A DNA stretch of 64,000 nucleotides from Nocardioides soli (lineage in GTDB: Bacteria; Actinomycetota; Actinomycetes; Propionibacteriales; Nocardioidaceae). This document shows positions 35,278 through 45,302 of the stretch, piece after piece (position 1 is the stretch's first letter; each line of letters opens with the position of its first letter). The notes under the pieces are model-generated. The model was not told the DNA's origin. It did not search any database and worked only from the letters and a program-made list of their open reading frames with translations. A program made the translations under genes and the position numbers. The DNA lies in contig NZ_JACHWR010000001.1 of the NCBI RefSeq assembly GCF_014191495.1, positions 868,001 to 932,000 on the forward strand, written 5' to 3'.

Positions 35278-35853
35278 TCAGAGGTCCTCGTTGGTCCTGC
35301 CGGTGAGCACGGACTCGTTCTGCGTCGAGGTCGGCCTGCCCCGCCGGTCCGCGCCGTCGTCGTCGACCTTGACCAGGATCCAGTTCTTCGGGTCGCCACC
35401 CATCTTGATATGGGTGAGCGCGAAGGCACCGGTGAGCTTCTCGCCGTGCAGCACGACCTTGAGGTGCCCGGCCTCGATGGCGTCCGGCAGCGCGATCGGC
35501 TCGCCCTGGCGCTCGGTCACGTTGTCGAAGGTGCCCGTGTCCCAGACGATCACCGTGCCCTCGCCGTACCCCGCGCCGATCCGGCCCTCGAAGTCGGCGT
35601 AGTCGAGCGGGTGGTCCTCGACCTGGACGGCGAGCCGCTTGTCGCGCGGGTCGAGCGACGGGCCCTTCGGCACCGCCCAGGAGGCCAGCACGCCGTCGAC
35701 CTCGAGCCGGACGTCGAAGTGCAGGCTGGACGCGTCGTGTCGCTGCACCACGAAGATCGGGTTGGGATGGCCCCGCCGGCGGCGGCCGGTGGGCTCCCCG
35801 GAGGCCGCGGTCTCCCGCTTGCCTCGGTACGTCGACAGGCGGTCCTCGCTCAT
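35278..35853 (-). CDS. Stand-alone LigD-type 3'-phosphoesterase domain protein
   Basis: 191 aa from ATG at 35853. The DNA-ligase-D N-terminal phosphoesterase fold is clear: IFVVQRHDASSLHFDVRLEV (His39, His45, Asp47), SWAVPKGPSLDPRDKRLAVQ, VEDHPLDYADFEG (His81), and KNWILVKV at the end. These residues bind Mn2+ and trim 3'-phosphate or ribonucleotide ends during end-joining repair. No ligase or polymerase domains are attached and no ku gene is in view, so it works alone or with partners elsewhere. Confidence 0.85.
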   Translation of the reverse strand: MSEDRLSTYRGKRETAASGEPTGRRRRGHPNPIFVVQRHDASSLHFDVRLEVDGVLASWAVPKGPSLDPRDKRLAVQVEDHPLDYADFEGRIGAGYGEGTVIVWDTGTFDNVTERQGEPIALPDAIEAGHLKVVLHGEKLTGAFALTHIKMGGDPKNWILVKVDDDGADRRGRPTSTQNESVLTGRTNEDL

Positions 35854-35875
35854 GCCTATCGGGTACCCACGAGGG

Positions 35876-36799
35876 TTAGCGGTCGAACAGCGCGGACCCG
35901 TTGTGCCAGCACACCGCACGCAGCCAGTCGTCGCCGAGGTCGAGGCGGGCCAGCCCCTCGAGCTGGTGGGCGTAGGGGTAGGGGATCGTCGGGAAGTCGC
36001 TGCCGAGCACCACCTTGCCGGCATCGCGGTGGCCCAGCTCGCGCAGCCGCGGCACCAGCTCGGTCGGGTACGGCGGGAAGAAGTCGGTGAACACCATCGT
36101 CGTGTCGAGACGCACGCCGTCGTACCTCTCGGCGAGCGCGAGGAACTCCGCACACTCCGGCGCACCCATGTGGGCGATCAGCAGCCGCAACCGGGGGAAC
36201 CGGCGCAGCAGCCGCTCGGTCGAGCCCGGCCCGGTGAACTCGTTGCCGACCGGCCCGGAGCCCGCGTGCACGACGACCGGCGTGCCGGCGTCCTCGATCT
36301 GCCCCCAGACCTCGTCGAGCAGCGGGTCGTCGAGGTGGAACTCCCCCACCTGGAGGTGCACCTTGAAGATCTCGACGCCGGCGGCGATCCGCTTGCCGAC
36401 GTACGCGGCCGCGGACTCCTCCGGGAAGAACGTCGCCGAGCACAGCAACTCCGGCACCTCGCCCGCGAAGCCGGCCGCCCAGTCGTTGAGGTACTCCGCG
36501 ACGCCCGGCTTGTGCGCGTAGGGCAGCGTCGGGAAGTGCCGCACGCCCATCGCGCGCAGGATCTCGACCCGCTCGGCATGGTCCTGCCGGTAACGGATCG
36601 GCCAGTCCCGGCCGATCTTCGGCCCGGCGGAGTCGAACACGGCGTACACGGCCCGCTGGATGTTCGGCGGCAGGAAGTGGACGTGCACGTCGAAGAGTCC
36701 CGGCAGGTCGAGGGCCTGCCAGAAGCGGCGTACCTGCTCGACGTCGGGGTGTCGAGACGGTTGCTGCGCAACCTCCTCAACCACCGACTCGTCAGTCAC
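35876..36799 (-). CDS. Amidohydrolase-family metal-dependent hydrolase
   Basis: 307 aa. TIM-barrel amidohydrolase-2 type: the metal-binding DVHVHFLPP near residue 37, [49 protein letters not shown], and SDFPTIPY carrying the last metal-binding Asp. The group includes decarboxylases and lactonases for aromatic acids; the substrate is unknown. Its start overlaps the smpB stop by 8 bases, so it is probably co-transcribed with smpB. Confidence 0.8.
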   Translation of the reverse strand: MTDESVVEEVAQQPSRHPDVEQVRRFWQALDLPGLFDVHVHFLPPNIQRAVYAVFDSAGPKIGRDWPIRYRQDHAERVEILRAMGVRHFPTLPYAHKPGVAEYLNDWAAGFAGEVPELLCSATFFPEESAAAYVGKRIAAGVEIFKVHLQVGEFHLDDPLLDEVWGQIEDAGTPVVVHAGSGPVGNEFTGPGSTERLLRRFPRLRLLIAHMGAPECAEFLALAERYDGVRLDTTMVFTDFFPPYPTELVPRLRELGHRDAGKVVLGSDFPTIPYPYAHQLEGLARLDLGDDWLRAVCWHNGSALFDR

Positions 36800-37271
36800 G
36801 CATGCCCTTGAGCCGGCGCCCGACGGCCTGCTCGGTCTCCCGGTTGGCCTGCCGCTCGGCGAGCGCGGCGCGCTTGTCCCACGACTTCTTGCCCTTCGCG
36901 AGCGCGATCTCGACCTTGGCCCGGCCGTCCTTGAAGTAGAGGGACAGCGGGACGACGGTCAGGCCCTTCTCGTTGACCCGGCGCTCGATCTTGTCGATCT
37001 CGACCCGGTTGAGCAGCAGCTTGCGCTTGCGCCGCGCGGCGTGGTTGGTCCAGGTGCCCTGGGAGTACTCCGGGATGTGGACGCCGTGCAGCCAGGCCTC
37101 GTGGCCGTCGATGTCCACGAACCCGTCGACCAGCGAGGCACGCCCCATCCGCAGCGACTTCACCTCGGTGCCCTGGAGGACCAGGCCGGCCTCGTAGGTG
37201 TCCTCGATGTGGTAGTCGTGTCGCGCCTTCTTGTTCTGCGCGATCAGCTTGCGCCCCTGCTCTCTGGCCAT
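36792..37271 (-). CDS. smpB: SsrA-binding protein SmpB
   Basis: 159 aa, normal length. Family motifs: [39 protein letters not shown], and [20 protein letters not shown]; the C-terminal tail is basic and ends GRRLKGMRD. It binds tmRNA and delivers it to stalled ribosomes. The tmRNA gene lies 2.1 kb further along the same strand. A hairpin at 37305-37382 lies just upstream. Confidence 0.97.
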   Translation of the reverse strand: MAREQGRKLIAQNKKARHDYHIEDTYEAGLVLQGTEVKSLRMGRASLVDGFVDIDGHEAWLHGVHIPEYSQGTWTNHAARRKRKLLLNRVEIDKIERRVNEKGLTVVPLSLYFKDGRAKVEIALAKGKKSWDKRAALAERQANRETEQAVGRRLKGMRD

Positions 37272-37304
37272 CCGCCCATTCTCTCAGGAGCGGGCAACCG
37301 AGAT

Positions 37305-37382
37305 ACGCCGAGTTGGCGCCAGATTGCCCCCGAGACGGCGCTAGATTGCACCAGCTCGCGCAATCTGGCGCCAACTCGGCGT
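37305..37382 (-). terminator. Large hairpin between the M23 gene and smpB
   Basis: A perfect 23-bp stem, ACGCCGAGTTGGCGCC-AGATTGC (37305-37327) with its reverse complement (37360-37382), has a 32-base loop. The loop holds a degenerate third copy (GGCGCTAGATTGC, 37337-37349). The stem overlaps the first base of the M23 stop codon. It probably terminates the ftsEX-M23 transcript ahead of smpB. The repeated GGCGC(C/T)AGATTGC suggests a palindromic element rather than a simple terminator. Confidence 0.6.
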
Positions 37383-38644
37383 CAGGGCAGCCAGTTCATC
37401 GGGTTTACCGCGTTGCCGTTCACCAGCAGCGTGAAGTGCAGGTGGCAGCCGGTGGACCAGCCCGTGGAGCCGACGTAGCCGACGACGTCGCCCTGCTCGA
37501 CCCGGTCGCCGAGGTTGACCCGGTAGCCGGTGGCGTGGTTGTAGACGGCGGTGACGTTGGCGCCGTTGATGTTGCCGAGCGAGAGGTAGAGCCGGTTGCC
37601 GTAGACGTCGGACCAGTACTTGGCGATCACGGTGCCGCCGGCGATGGCACGCATGCCCTCGCCGCAGGAGACGCCGAAGTCGGTGCCGTCGTGCAGGCCC
37701 CAGTAGTGGTAGATGGGGTGCGAGCGATAGCCGTACGGCGAGGTCACCGATCCCGGCACCGGCCGGATGAACAGCCCGTTCGTGGGCCCCTGGTAGCCGG
37801 TGCGCGACCGGCGCGCGGCGGCGAGGATCCGCTGCCGGATCTTCGCCTCCCGCTGCTTCGCGGCACGCAGGGCGCGCAGGTCGTGGATGCGCGCCTTCTT
37901 CGCGGCCTGGCGACTCTCGGCCCGGGTGACCACCAGGGAGTGCACCTTGTCCCGCGCCGAGCGCTTCTCGGTGCGCAGGCCCTCCATCAGCACCAGGTGC
38001 TCGGCGGCGGCCTTGCGCTCGACCTCGACGTCGTCGCGGGCCTCCGCGACCTGGCGCTCACGGACCTCCAGGAGCACCTCGGCGGCGTGGAGGTCGTCGT
38101 ACGCCCGGGTCTCGCGGCCGACGATGACGTTGCGCGCCTCCATCTGGCGGGTCAGGTCCGCGGGCGTCTTGGCGTCGAGCAGCGCCGAGAAGGCCAGCAG
38201 CTGCGGGTCGCCCTGCTCGTAGATGTCGGTGATGGTCGAGGTCACGGCCTGGTGCTGGACCTCGAGGGCCGCCCGGCCGTCGGCGAGGTTCTGCTGGGCC
38301 GTGGCCAGGCGGGTCTCGGCGGCGTCGAGGCGCTGCTGCATCTCGTCGTCGCGCACCTGGGCCGTGGCGAGCTTGGCGTTCGCGGTCTTCAGCTCGCTGC
38401 GGGCGCCGGCCAGCTCGGTCCGCGCCTTGGTCAGTGCCGCCTGGGCCTTGCGCAGCCGGCCGCTCGACTCGTTCAGGTCGTGCTGGGCGTCCTTGACCCG
38501 GGACTGCGCGTGCTTCTGCTGCTGCTTGAGGCCCTTGCCGTCGTCGGCGGTCGCGAGGGGGACGACGAGGGCGCCGATCGCCAGGCTGGCGACGGCGGTC
38601 GCCGCGGCCAGGCGTCGGCTGGCGGTACGGGGGAAGAGACGCAC
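37382..38644 (-). CDS. M23 (LytM) peptidase with coiled-coil, likely FtsEX partner
   Basis: 420 aa. N-terminal signal or anchor (MRLFPRTASRRLAAATAVAS), then long heptad-rich coiled coils from about residue 40 to 270, then a LytM domain with Zn ligands His318 and Asp322 and the HLHF motif (401-404). It would cut peptidoglycan peptides. The order ftsE-ftsX-this gene, same strand, with FtsX ending just upstream, matches the EnvC/RipC arrangement in which FtsEX activates a coiled-coil hydrolase during division. Confidence 0.9.
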   Translation of the reverse strand: MRLFPRTASRRLAAATAVASLAIGALVVPLATADDGKGLKQQQKHAQSRVKDAQHDLNESSGRLRKAQAALTKARTELAGARSELKTANAKLATAQVRDDEMQQRLDAAETRLATAQQNLADGRAALEVQHQAVTSTITDIYEQGDPQLLAFSALLDAKTPADLTRQMEARNVIVGRETRAYDDLHAAEVLLEVRERQVAEARDDVEVERKAAAEHLVLMEGLRTEKRSARDKVHSLVVTRAESRQAAKKARIHDLRALRAAKQREAKIRQRILAAARRSRTGYQGPTNGLFIRPVPGSVTSPYGYRSHPIYHYWGLHDGTDFGVSCGEGMRAIAGGTVIAKYWSDVYGNRLYLSLGNINGANVTAVYNHATGYRVNLGDRVEQGDVVGYVGSTGWSTGCHLHFTLLVNGNAVNPMNWLP

Positions 38645-38699
38645 CGGGCTGCCTTCACGTGTTCGGGGAAGTGAACGCGATGACGGTAACCCGCCGGAA

Positions 38700-39611
38700 T
38701 CACACTTTGAGGTATTTGCGTGTCAGCACGAGTGTCGGGAGCAGGGTGAGCACCGGACCGAGGATCGCGATCGACATCAGCGCCACGACGTACTCCGGCA
38801 TCCCGATCCACGGCATGAACGCGAGGCCGGTCGCCGCGCGCTGGTCGATGCCGAAGTACATAAACGCCGCGAGCGCCCCGCCGGCGAGCGCGACGCCGAT
38901 GATCGCGGTCACCAGCGCCTCGAGCAGGAACGGCAGCGCGATGTAGAGCGTCGAGGCCCCGACCAGGCGCATGATGCCGATCTCCTTGCGGCGGGCGAAC
39001 GCCGCGAGGCGGATGGTGTTCCCCACCAGCAGCAGGGCCGCGAAGACCAGGAACGCCGCGGTCGCCAGCGCGGCCCACTGCAGCGCGTTGATCGAGCCGT
39101 AGATCGGCTTGAGCACGTCGCGCATGTCACGGATGCCGGAGACCCCGTCGAGCCCCACGACCGCGCTGGTGATGCCTTGGTACTGCTCGGGGTCCTTGAG
39201 CGTGATCCACACCGACTGCGGCATGTCGTCGGCGGTCGCGGCCGGGTTGGGACCGTCGAACTTCTCCGGCCCGAGGAGCTCCTTGACCTTCTCGAAGGCC
39301 TCCTCCTTGGACTCGAAGCGGTAGTCGGCGACCTCGGGGTTCTTCTCGACCTCGGCGGCGATCGCGTCCTTCTGCGCGTCGGTGACCTCGCCGGTGCAGG
39401 CGGGGTTGTCGTCCTTGTCCTTGCACAGCCAGACGGTGATCTGGAGCTGGCTCCCCCAGTGCTGGGCGGCCTTGTCGGCCTGCTGGTTGAGCAGCACCCC
39501 GAGGCCCACCAGGGTCAGGGACACGAAGAGGGTCAGGATGACCGCGATGTGCATCGACAGGTTCCGGCGCAGGCCCTGGCCGAGCTCGGAGAAGACGTAA
39601 CGAAGCTGCAT
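38700..39611 (-). CDS. ftsX: Cell-division protein FtsX
   Basis: 303 aa. Four membrane helices: one near residue 25 and three in the last 130 residues, with an extracellular domain between them (PQSVWITLKDPEQYQGITSA). The N-terminus MQLRYVFSELGQGLRRNLSM is typical of actinobacterial FtsX. With FtsE it forms an ABC-type complex that transmits conformational signals to a periplasmic hydrolase. The M23 gene follows. Confidence 0.95.
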   Translation of the reverse strand: MQLRYVFSELGQGLRRNLSMHIAVILTLFVSLTLVGLGVLLNQQADKAAQHWGSQLQITVWLCKDKDDNPACTGEVTDAQKDAIAAEVEKNPEVADYRFESKEEAFEKVKELLGPEKFDGPNPAATADDMPQSVWITLKDPEQYQGITSAVVGLDGVSGIRDMRDVLKPIYGSINALQWAALATAAFLVFAALLLVGNTIRLAAFARRKEIGIMRLVGASTLYIALPFLLEALVTAIIGVALAGGALAAFMYFGIDQRAATGLAFMPWIGMPEYVVALMSIAILGPVLTLLPTLVLTRKYLKV

Positions 39612-39669
39612 GGGGTGGAGGGCTTTCCTTCGGGTCGTCAGGCAGTCGAGGGGTGGGCCGGCGGCCCGT

Positions 39670-40359
<690 letters not shown>

Positions 40360-40444
40360 GGGAATCGAGCGTAGACGCTGCACCTGAGAGCGGCCGCCGC
40401 GACGCCCGGACGGGCGCGTCGGGCCGCCGGCTAGGTTGTCGGAC

Positions 40445-41050
40445 GTGTCCGTCGTACGCCGTGGGGTCGTGGCCGCCGCGCTGATCCCGTTGGTCGTGCT
40501 CGCCGGCTGCACGTCGGCCGGCGACGAGCCGACGGCCGAGCCCAGCGCGACCGTCACCGCCCTGGCCGACCTGGCGACCGACGACGTCGCGGTGGTCCGA
40601 GGCGACTTCTGCGCCCGGGTCAGCCCGCAGGAGGTCGAGGAGGCGCTGGGCGGCGCCGCGACGGACACGACCGACGCGACGACGTGGAGCAACGGCGACC
40701 GGGCCCGGGTGGCCGACGGCGTCCGCGACGTCGTGCACGAGTTCGGCTGTGCCTGGACCACCGACGTGAACACCGCCCGGGCCTGGGTGTTCGCGCCGCC
40801 GGTGACCGGCCGGCAGGCGCACCGGCTGGGCCGGGCCGCGGTGCGGGGCGACGGCTGCGAGCGGGTGCCCGACGCGGAGCGCTTCGGCGCCCACTCCCTC
40901 GCCGTCGTCTGCCGCGCGGCTGGCGAGGCGACCACGACCTACCACGGGCTCTTCGGCGACGCCTGGCTGTCGTGCTCGCTGACGGGCGCCGACCTGGCGC
41001 GCACCGACCGCTGGTGTGCGGCCGTCCTCCAGGCTGGACGGGCAGCGTAG
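40445..41050 (+). CDS. Lipoprotein, first of two tandem paralogs
   Basis: 201 aa from GTG at 40445 (TTG 40436 is an alternative). Lipobox LAGC with Cys22 after a short signal, then a low-complexity linker. The core shares with the next gene the order DFCA, FGCAWT, (A/T)W.F..PV, and GDAWLSCSL. This resembles DUF3558-like actinobacterial lipoproteins with conserved cysteines; function unknown. The two genes are consecutive on the plus strand and 10 bases apart. Confidence 0.65.
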   Translation: MSVVRRGVVAAALIPLVVLAGCTSAGDEPTAEPSATVTALADLATDDVAVVRGDFCARVSPQEVEEALGGAATDTTDATTWSNGDRARVADGVRDVVHEFGCAWTTDVNTARAWVFAPPVTGRQAHRLGRAAVRGDGCERVPDAERFGAHSLAVVCRAAGEATTTYHGLFGDAWLSCSLTGADLARTDRWCAAVLQAGRAA

Positions 41051-41060
41051 GTTGGTCCGC

Positions 41061-41687
41061 ATGCTCTCCCGTTCCCGTGCTCTTCCCGCAGCCGTGCTGA
41101 TGGCGGCGCTGCTCGGCCTGTCCGGCTGCGGGGACGACACCGACGAGCCCACGACCACCGCCTCCGACTCGGCCGGGGCCACCGACTCGCCGACGGCGTC
41201 GACCAGCCCGTCCGAGACCGCCGCCCCGAGCAGTGCCCGCACCGACTTCTGCGCGCAGATCCCGAAGCCGGCGATCCGGACCGCGCTGTACGGCGCGGCC
41301 ATCTACGACGAGGCCTGGGCGCCCGGCAAGGACGCCGACGTGCGGGGCGGGGTGCACGCAGAGGGCGCCGAGTTCGGCTGCGCCTGGACCGCGAAGGACG
41401 GCACCACGGTGACGGCCTGGCTGTTCGCGGCACCCGTCTCGGCCGACGAGGGCGCGACCCTGGTGAAGAAGGCCGGCGCCGGCTGCGAGCACAAGAAGAT
41501 GCGGGCGCCGGGCGCCGACGCCGCCGTCACCGTGCAGTGCATCAGCGACGACGACACCGTCACCCGCACCCAGGCGCTGTACGGCGACGCGTGGCTGTCG
41601 TGCTCGCTCCAGACGCCGGGCATCCTGACCCGGCTCGACCGCGCGGCCGACTGGTGCGACGCGGTGCGCGAGGCCGCGCTGGTCTGA
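41061..41687 (+). CDS. Lipoprotein, second of two tandem paralogs
   Basis: 208 aa from ATG at 41061. Signal with lipobox LSGC (Cys23), followed by a Ser/Thr-rich spacer (about 26-65) and a conserved domain with DFCAQIP, EFGCAWTAKDG, AWLFAAPVSADEGA, and [10 protein letters not shown]. The shared motifs with the preceding gene show an old tandem duplication. Four or more cysteines suggest disulfides after export. Function unknown. Confidence 0.65.
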   Translation: MLSRSRALPAAVLMAALLGLSGCGDDTDEPTTTASDSAGATDSPTASTSPSETAAPSSARTDFCAQIPKPAIRTALYGAAIYDEAWAPGKDADVRGGVHAEGAEFGCAWTAKDGTTVTAWLFAAPVSADEGATLVKKAGAGCEHKKMRAPGADAAVTVQCISDDDTVTRTQALYGDAWLSCSLQTPGILTRLDRAADWCDAVREAALV

Positions 41688-41711
41688 CCCCCGGCCCTGG
41701 CTCGGCCTCGC

Positions 41712-42620
41712 TCAGCCGGCCTCGCCGGCGGCCGGTTCGGGTGCGGCGTGGTGCACCGGGCAGCCGTTGCGACCCGGCACCGGGAAGGTCCCGAGCCGGT
41801 CGATCTCGTAGCCGTCCGGGTAGCTGCGGATCCACGCGACGTCCTCGATCCGCTTCGGCTCACGGCGGGCGGGATAGGCCCGCAGCAGCAGCCCCCGCCC
41901 CCGGAGCGCGGCCCGGCTGAGCCGCTGGACGACCGCCGGCGGCGCGGCGTACCGGAACGCCTCGCGCAGCGGCTGGTCCATCAGCGCCCGCGCGAAGAGC
42001 CCGGCGGGGCGCCGCAGCGGCCGGGCGTAGAAGGTCCGCATCAGGTCGAGCGTCGCGTCGGCGACCCGGCGGCCCCCCTCGTCGTAGGCGAAGTGCTCCG
42101 CCTCGTAGGCGTCCATGAGCTCCTCGAAGCCGGCGTAGGTCGCAGGGAGGTCCTTGATGCCCATGTGCCGGCCGAGCGTCTGGTAGTAGCGGACGCTCGC
42201 CTCGACCTCGTGGACGGTGAACCGGCGCTTGCCGTAGTCGTCCATCCAGCGCTTCGGGACCACCACGAACGCGCTCAACACGTAGCGGAACTCGTGGTCG
42301 GGGATGTCGTAGGCGCGGTGCATCGCGTTGATCCGGCGGATCGCGGCCCGGGCCTCGGGGTGCTCGAACCCGAGGCGGGTGGGCGGTTCGAGCAGCAGCG
42401 CGGTGTCGTCGTACCGCTTCTGCACGCGGCCGGTGAACTCTCCGGTCTCGTCGAGGAGGCGGCCGATGCCCGGCACGGCGTAGGTGCGGAACAGCGCGAA
42501 GCTGAGCGCCTGGTTCATGTCCCAGGGGAACTCGTGGCTGACGACGTTCCGGTAGATCTCGACGAAGTCGGTCTTCGGGTCCAGCCGGTCGTTGCGCCGC
42601 TTCCAGTGGTCGCGCCTCAT
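41712..42620 (-). CDS. MpaB-like (DUF2236) oxygenase-family protein
   Basis: 302 aa from ATG at 42620. DUF2236/MpaB features: TRLGFEHPEARAAIRRINAM, HRAYDIPDHEFRYVLSAFVV, and a histidine-rich core (H..Y.IP..). The family includes heme-dependent latex-clearing and other oxygenases in actinobacteria. No signal peptide is apparent. Its 3' end faces the tandem lipoprotein genes. The substrate is unknown. Confidence 0.75.
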   Translation of the reverse strand: MRRDHWKRRNDRLDPKTDFVEIYRNVVSHEFPWDMNQALSFALFRTYAVPGIGRLLDETGEFTGRVQKRYDDTALLLEPPTRLGFEHPEARAAIRRINAMHRAYDIPDHEFRYVLSAFVVVPKRWMDDYGKRRFTVHEVEASVRYYQTLGRHMGIKDLPATYAGFEELMDAYEAEHFAYDEGGRRVADATLDLMRTFYARPLRRPAGLFARALMDQPLREAFRYAAPPAVVQRLSRAALRGRGLLLRAYPARREPKRIEDVAWIRSYPDGYEIDRLGTFPVPGRNGCPVHHAAPEPAAGEAG

Positions 42621-42648
42621 GCCGCCAAACTAGGACAGACGCTCGGAG

Positions 42649-42720
42649 GTTTCGAGGCTCGGCGCTGGCGCGCCTCGGGTGGTTGAGGTGCGAAGGCCGC
42701 CAGGCCTGACCCTCGAAACC
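42649..42720. repeat. Interspersed repeat unit 6 (palindromic pair)
   Basis: GGTTTCGAGG (42649-42658) pairs with CCTCGAAACC (42711-42720). Its right half (42681-42720) matches the repeat at 18259-18299 in nearly every position (GGTTGAGGTGCGA.GGCCGCCAGGCC). It lies between the MpaB-like gene and the membrane protein gene, outside coding sequence. Confidence 0.75.
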
Positions 42721-42725
42721 ACCCG

Positions 42726-43373
42726 TCAGCGGAAGGCGAGCAGCGCCTCGTGGACGCCGTACCCGAGCAGGCCGAGACCGGTCGCCACCGGCACCAGCAC
42801 GCTCGGCGAGACCCGCCCGCGCGCCGTGGCCCAGGCGACGAGCACCAGCGAGGTCGCGACCAGGCCGGCGACGACGAGGTCGCGGTAGTCGACGCCGCTC
42901 GCGCGGGCGTGCGGGATCTCCGCGATCGGCACGCCGGCGAGCAGGCCCCAGGCCAGCACCCGCGTCGTCGAGGACTCGCTGTGCTCCCCCAGCCAGCCCG
43001 CGCCGCCGAGGATCCCGCCGAGCAGCGCCCCGCCGACGAGCCACACGGGCGCGCCGTAGTCGCTCAGCATCGAGCCGCCGGCGCCGAGCGTCGCCTGCCA
43101 GACGTAGTAGGTGACCAGGCCGGCCTCGACGGCGGCGATCGCGGTCAGGCCCGCACGGCGTACGTCGCGGGCGCCGCGACCGGCCACGAAGGCCAGCACC
43201 AGCCACGGTGTGCCGAGGTCGGGCAGCGCCCGCAGCGCTCCCGGCAGGTCCGCGCCCTGCGCGGAGAGGACGCCGAGCGCGACCCCGCAGCCGAGCAGGA
43301 GCGGGAGGCGCAGCCGCGCCCGGGCAGCCGGGGCGGTCAGTTGGCGTCGGCCTTCTCGGCCTCGCGGCGCCAC
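42726..43373 (-). CDS. Polytopic membrane protein (DUF6518-like)
   Basis: 215 aa if started at GTG 43373, which overlaps the end of prfB by 37 bases; no other ATG/GTG/TTG exists before the first helix, so a rare CTG at 43341 overlapping the prfB stop cannot be excluded. About six hydrophobic segments follow ([54 protein letters not shown]), ending [14 protein letters not shown]. The family is unknown in function and may be a small transporter or integral membrane enzyme. Confidence 0.55.
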   Translation of the reverse strand: MAPRGREGRRQLTAPAARARLRLPLLLGCGVALGVLSAQGADLPGALRALPDLGTPWLVLAFVAGRGARDVRRAGLTAIAAVEAGLVTYYVWQATLGAGGSMLSDYGAPVWLVGGALLGGILGGAGWLGEHSESSTTRVLAWGLLAGVPIAEIPHARASGVDYRDLVVAGLVATSLVLVAWATARGRVSPSVLVPVATGLGLLGYGVHEALLAFR

Positions 43374-44455
43374 CGGATGCCGGCCTCGATGAAGCCGTCG
43401 ATGTCGCCGTCGAAGACCGACTGCGGGTTGCCGACCTCGTAGCCGGTGCGCAGGTCCTTGACCATCTGGTAGGGGTTCAGCACGTAGTTGCGCATCTGGT
43501 CGCCCCACGAGCTGGTGGCGTCGCCGCGCAGCGCGTCGAGCTGGGCCCGCTCCTCGGCCTTCTTCAGCGCGAGCAGCTTGGCCTTGAGGATGACCATCGC
43601 CGAGGCCTTGTTCTGCAGCTGCGACTTCTCGTTCTGGCAGCTGACCACGGTGCCGGTCGGGATGTGCGTCAGCCGGACCGCGGAGTCGGTGGTGTTGACC
43701 GACTGGCCGCCCGGGCCGGAGGACCGGTACACGTCGACGCGGACCTCCTCGTCGGGGATGTCGATGTCGTCGGTCTGCTCGAGCACCGGCACCACCTCGA
43801 CGGCCGCGAACGACGTCTGCCGGCGGCCCTGGTTGTCGAAGGGGCTGATCCGCACCAGCCGGTGGGTGCCGCCCTCGACCGACAGGGTGCCGTAGGCGTA
43901 CGGCGCGTGCACGGCGAAGGTCGCCGACTTCAGGCCGGCCTCCTCGGCGTACGACGTGTCGAAGACCTCGACCGGGTACTTGTGCTGCTCCGCCCAGCGC
44001 GTGTACATCCGCAGCAGCATCTCGGCGAAGTCCGCGGCGTCGACGCCGCCGGCGCCGGAGCGGATCGTGATCAGCGCCTCGCGCTCGTCGTACTCGCCCG
44101 AGAGCAGGGTGCGGACCTCGAGCGCCTCGACCGACTTCGTCAGCCGGCCCAGCTCGGTCTCGGCCTCGGCCAGCGAGTCGGCGTCGCCCTCCTCCTCGGC
44201 CAGCTCGACGAGTACGCCGAGGTCCTCGACGCGGCTGTGGAGTCCGGTGAACCGCTCGAGCTCGCCCTGGAGCGCGGAGAGGCGTCCGGTGACCCGGGTG
44301 GCGTTGGCCTGGTCGTCCCACAGGTCCGGCGCGGCGACCTGCTCGCCGAGGGCGGCGATCTCCTCGCGCATGGCGTCGAGGTCGAGCACCTTCTCGATGG
44401 AGCTCAGGGTCGCCTGGAGCTGCTTGATCTCTGCGTCGAAGTCCGGTCCTGCCAC
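43337..44455 (-). CDS. prfB: Peptide chain release factor 2
   Basis: 372 aa from GTG at 44455. The stop-codon recognition tripeptide SPF (204-206) and the catalytic GGQ (249-251, in [14 protein letters not shown]) are present. The gene reads straight through with no internal stop and no CUUUGA slippery site, so no programmed +1 frameshift is needed, unlike E. coli prfB. It terminates translation at UGA and UAA. Confidence 0.95.
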   Translation of the reverse strand: MAGPDFDAEIKQLQATLSSIEKVLDLDAMREEIAALGEQVAAPDLWDDQANATRVTGRLSALQGELERFTGLHSRVEDLGVLVELAEEEGDADSLAEAETELGRLTKSVEALEVRTLLSGEYDEREALITIRSGAGGVDAADFAEMLLRMYTRWAEQHKYPVEVFDTSYAEEAGLKSATFAVHAPYAYGTLSVEGGTHRLVRISPFDNQGRRQTSFAAVEVVPVLEQTDDIDIPDEEVRVDVYRSSGPGGQSVNTTDSAVRLTHIPTGTVVSCQNEKSQLQNKASAMVILKAKLLALKKAEERAQLDALRGDATSSWGDQMRNYVLNPYQMVKDLRTGYEVGNPQSVFDGDIDGFIEAGIRWRREAEKADAN

Positions 44456-44503
44456 AAGCAGCAAGGTTACGTGGCGCGCGGCCTCCGGGCCTACTCGCCC
44501 GCC

Positions 44504-45256
44504 TCACTCACCGGCGCCGACGGCGATCGGCAGCTCCGCCCAGACCCGCTTGCCGCCGGCGACACCCGCCTCCATGCCCCAGGAGACGGCGACCGCGCCG
44601 ACCAGGTGCAGGCCGCGTCCGTGTTCCTCGGTCTCGGTGAGCGGCTTCGGCTCGGGCGTGCCAGCGCCGTCGTCCTCGACCTCGATCCGCAGCGCCGGGC
44701 CGGCCGTCGCCAGGCGGACCCGGTAGGACGACTCGGCGTGGGTGAGCGCGTTCGCGGCCAGCTCGCTGACCACGAGCATCGCGTCGTCGACCGAGGTCTC
44801 GATGCCCCACTCGTCGAGCTTCTCGCGGACGAACCGGCGCGCGATCGCCACGCTGCTCAGCTCGTCGGGGAGATCCAGCACGGCCTCTTCGCGGATCGAC
44901 CGGCCGACCTCCTCGAGCAGCTGGAGCAGGTAGCCGAGGTCGACGTCCTTGAGCGCGAAGCCCGCGGCGTTCGCGTCGATCCAGGACCGGTCCACGCCCT
45001 CGAGGCCGGAGAAGACCACGACCTTGGTCGCCGGCGCGTCGGCGCGGATGCGGCTGAGCACTTCCTGCCCGGCGATGTCGGGCAGGCCCAGATCGAGAAC
45101 GACGACGTCGGGACGCAACTGCGCGGCGAGGTCGACGGCTTCTGCACCGTCTCCCGCCTCACCCACGACCTCGAACCCGCCCCGGAAACGGAGCGAGGTG
45201 CGGACCAGTCGGCGTACCTCAACGACGTCGTCCACCAGGAGGACGCGGATCGGCAC
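44504..45256 (-). CDS. Response regulator with C-terminal RsbW-like ATPase domain
   Basis: 250 aa. An N-terminal receiver domain (Asp55 phosphorylation site in VVVLDLGLPD) is followed by a HATPase_c_2-type domain (about 130-245) with DDAMLVVSELAANALTHAES (N box), DDGAGTP and GRGLHLV (G boxes). No DNA-binding part is present. This architecture suggests partner-switching output, perhaps an anti-sigma kinase whose activity is set by phosphorylation. The REC-PAS-kinase encoded next door is the likely sensor. Confidence 0.8.
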   Translation of the reverse strand: MPIRVLLVDDVVEVRRLVRTSLRFRGGFEVVGEAGDGAEAVDLAAQLRPDVVVLDLGLPDIAGQEVLSRIRADAPATKVVVFSGLEGVDRSWIDANAAGFALKDVDLGYLLQLLEEVGRSIREEAVLDLPDELSSVAIARRFVREKLDEWGIETSVDDAMLVVSELAANALTHAESSYRVRLATAGPALRIEVEDDGAGTPEPKPLTETEEHGRGLHLVGAVAVSWGMEAGVAGGKRVWAELPIAVGAGE

Positions 45257-45302
45257 GGTTCGAAGCCTAGCGAATCCGCCGGATCCGGACCGCTGCCGAG
45301 CG

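Noticed and set aside
34624..36090. Long plus-strand open frame across tmRNA and the LigD-like gene
   Set aside because: It lies opposite strong evidence for ssrA, a protease remnant and the phosphoesterase gene, and its product is low-complexity Arg/Gly/Pro. Long shadow frames are expected at this GC content.
43337..44455. Possible programmed frameshift in prfB
   Set aside because: The gene is a single frame from GTG to TGA and no CUUUGA slippery sequence is present.
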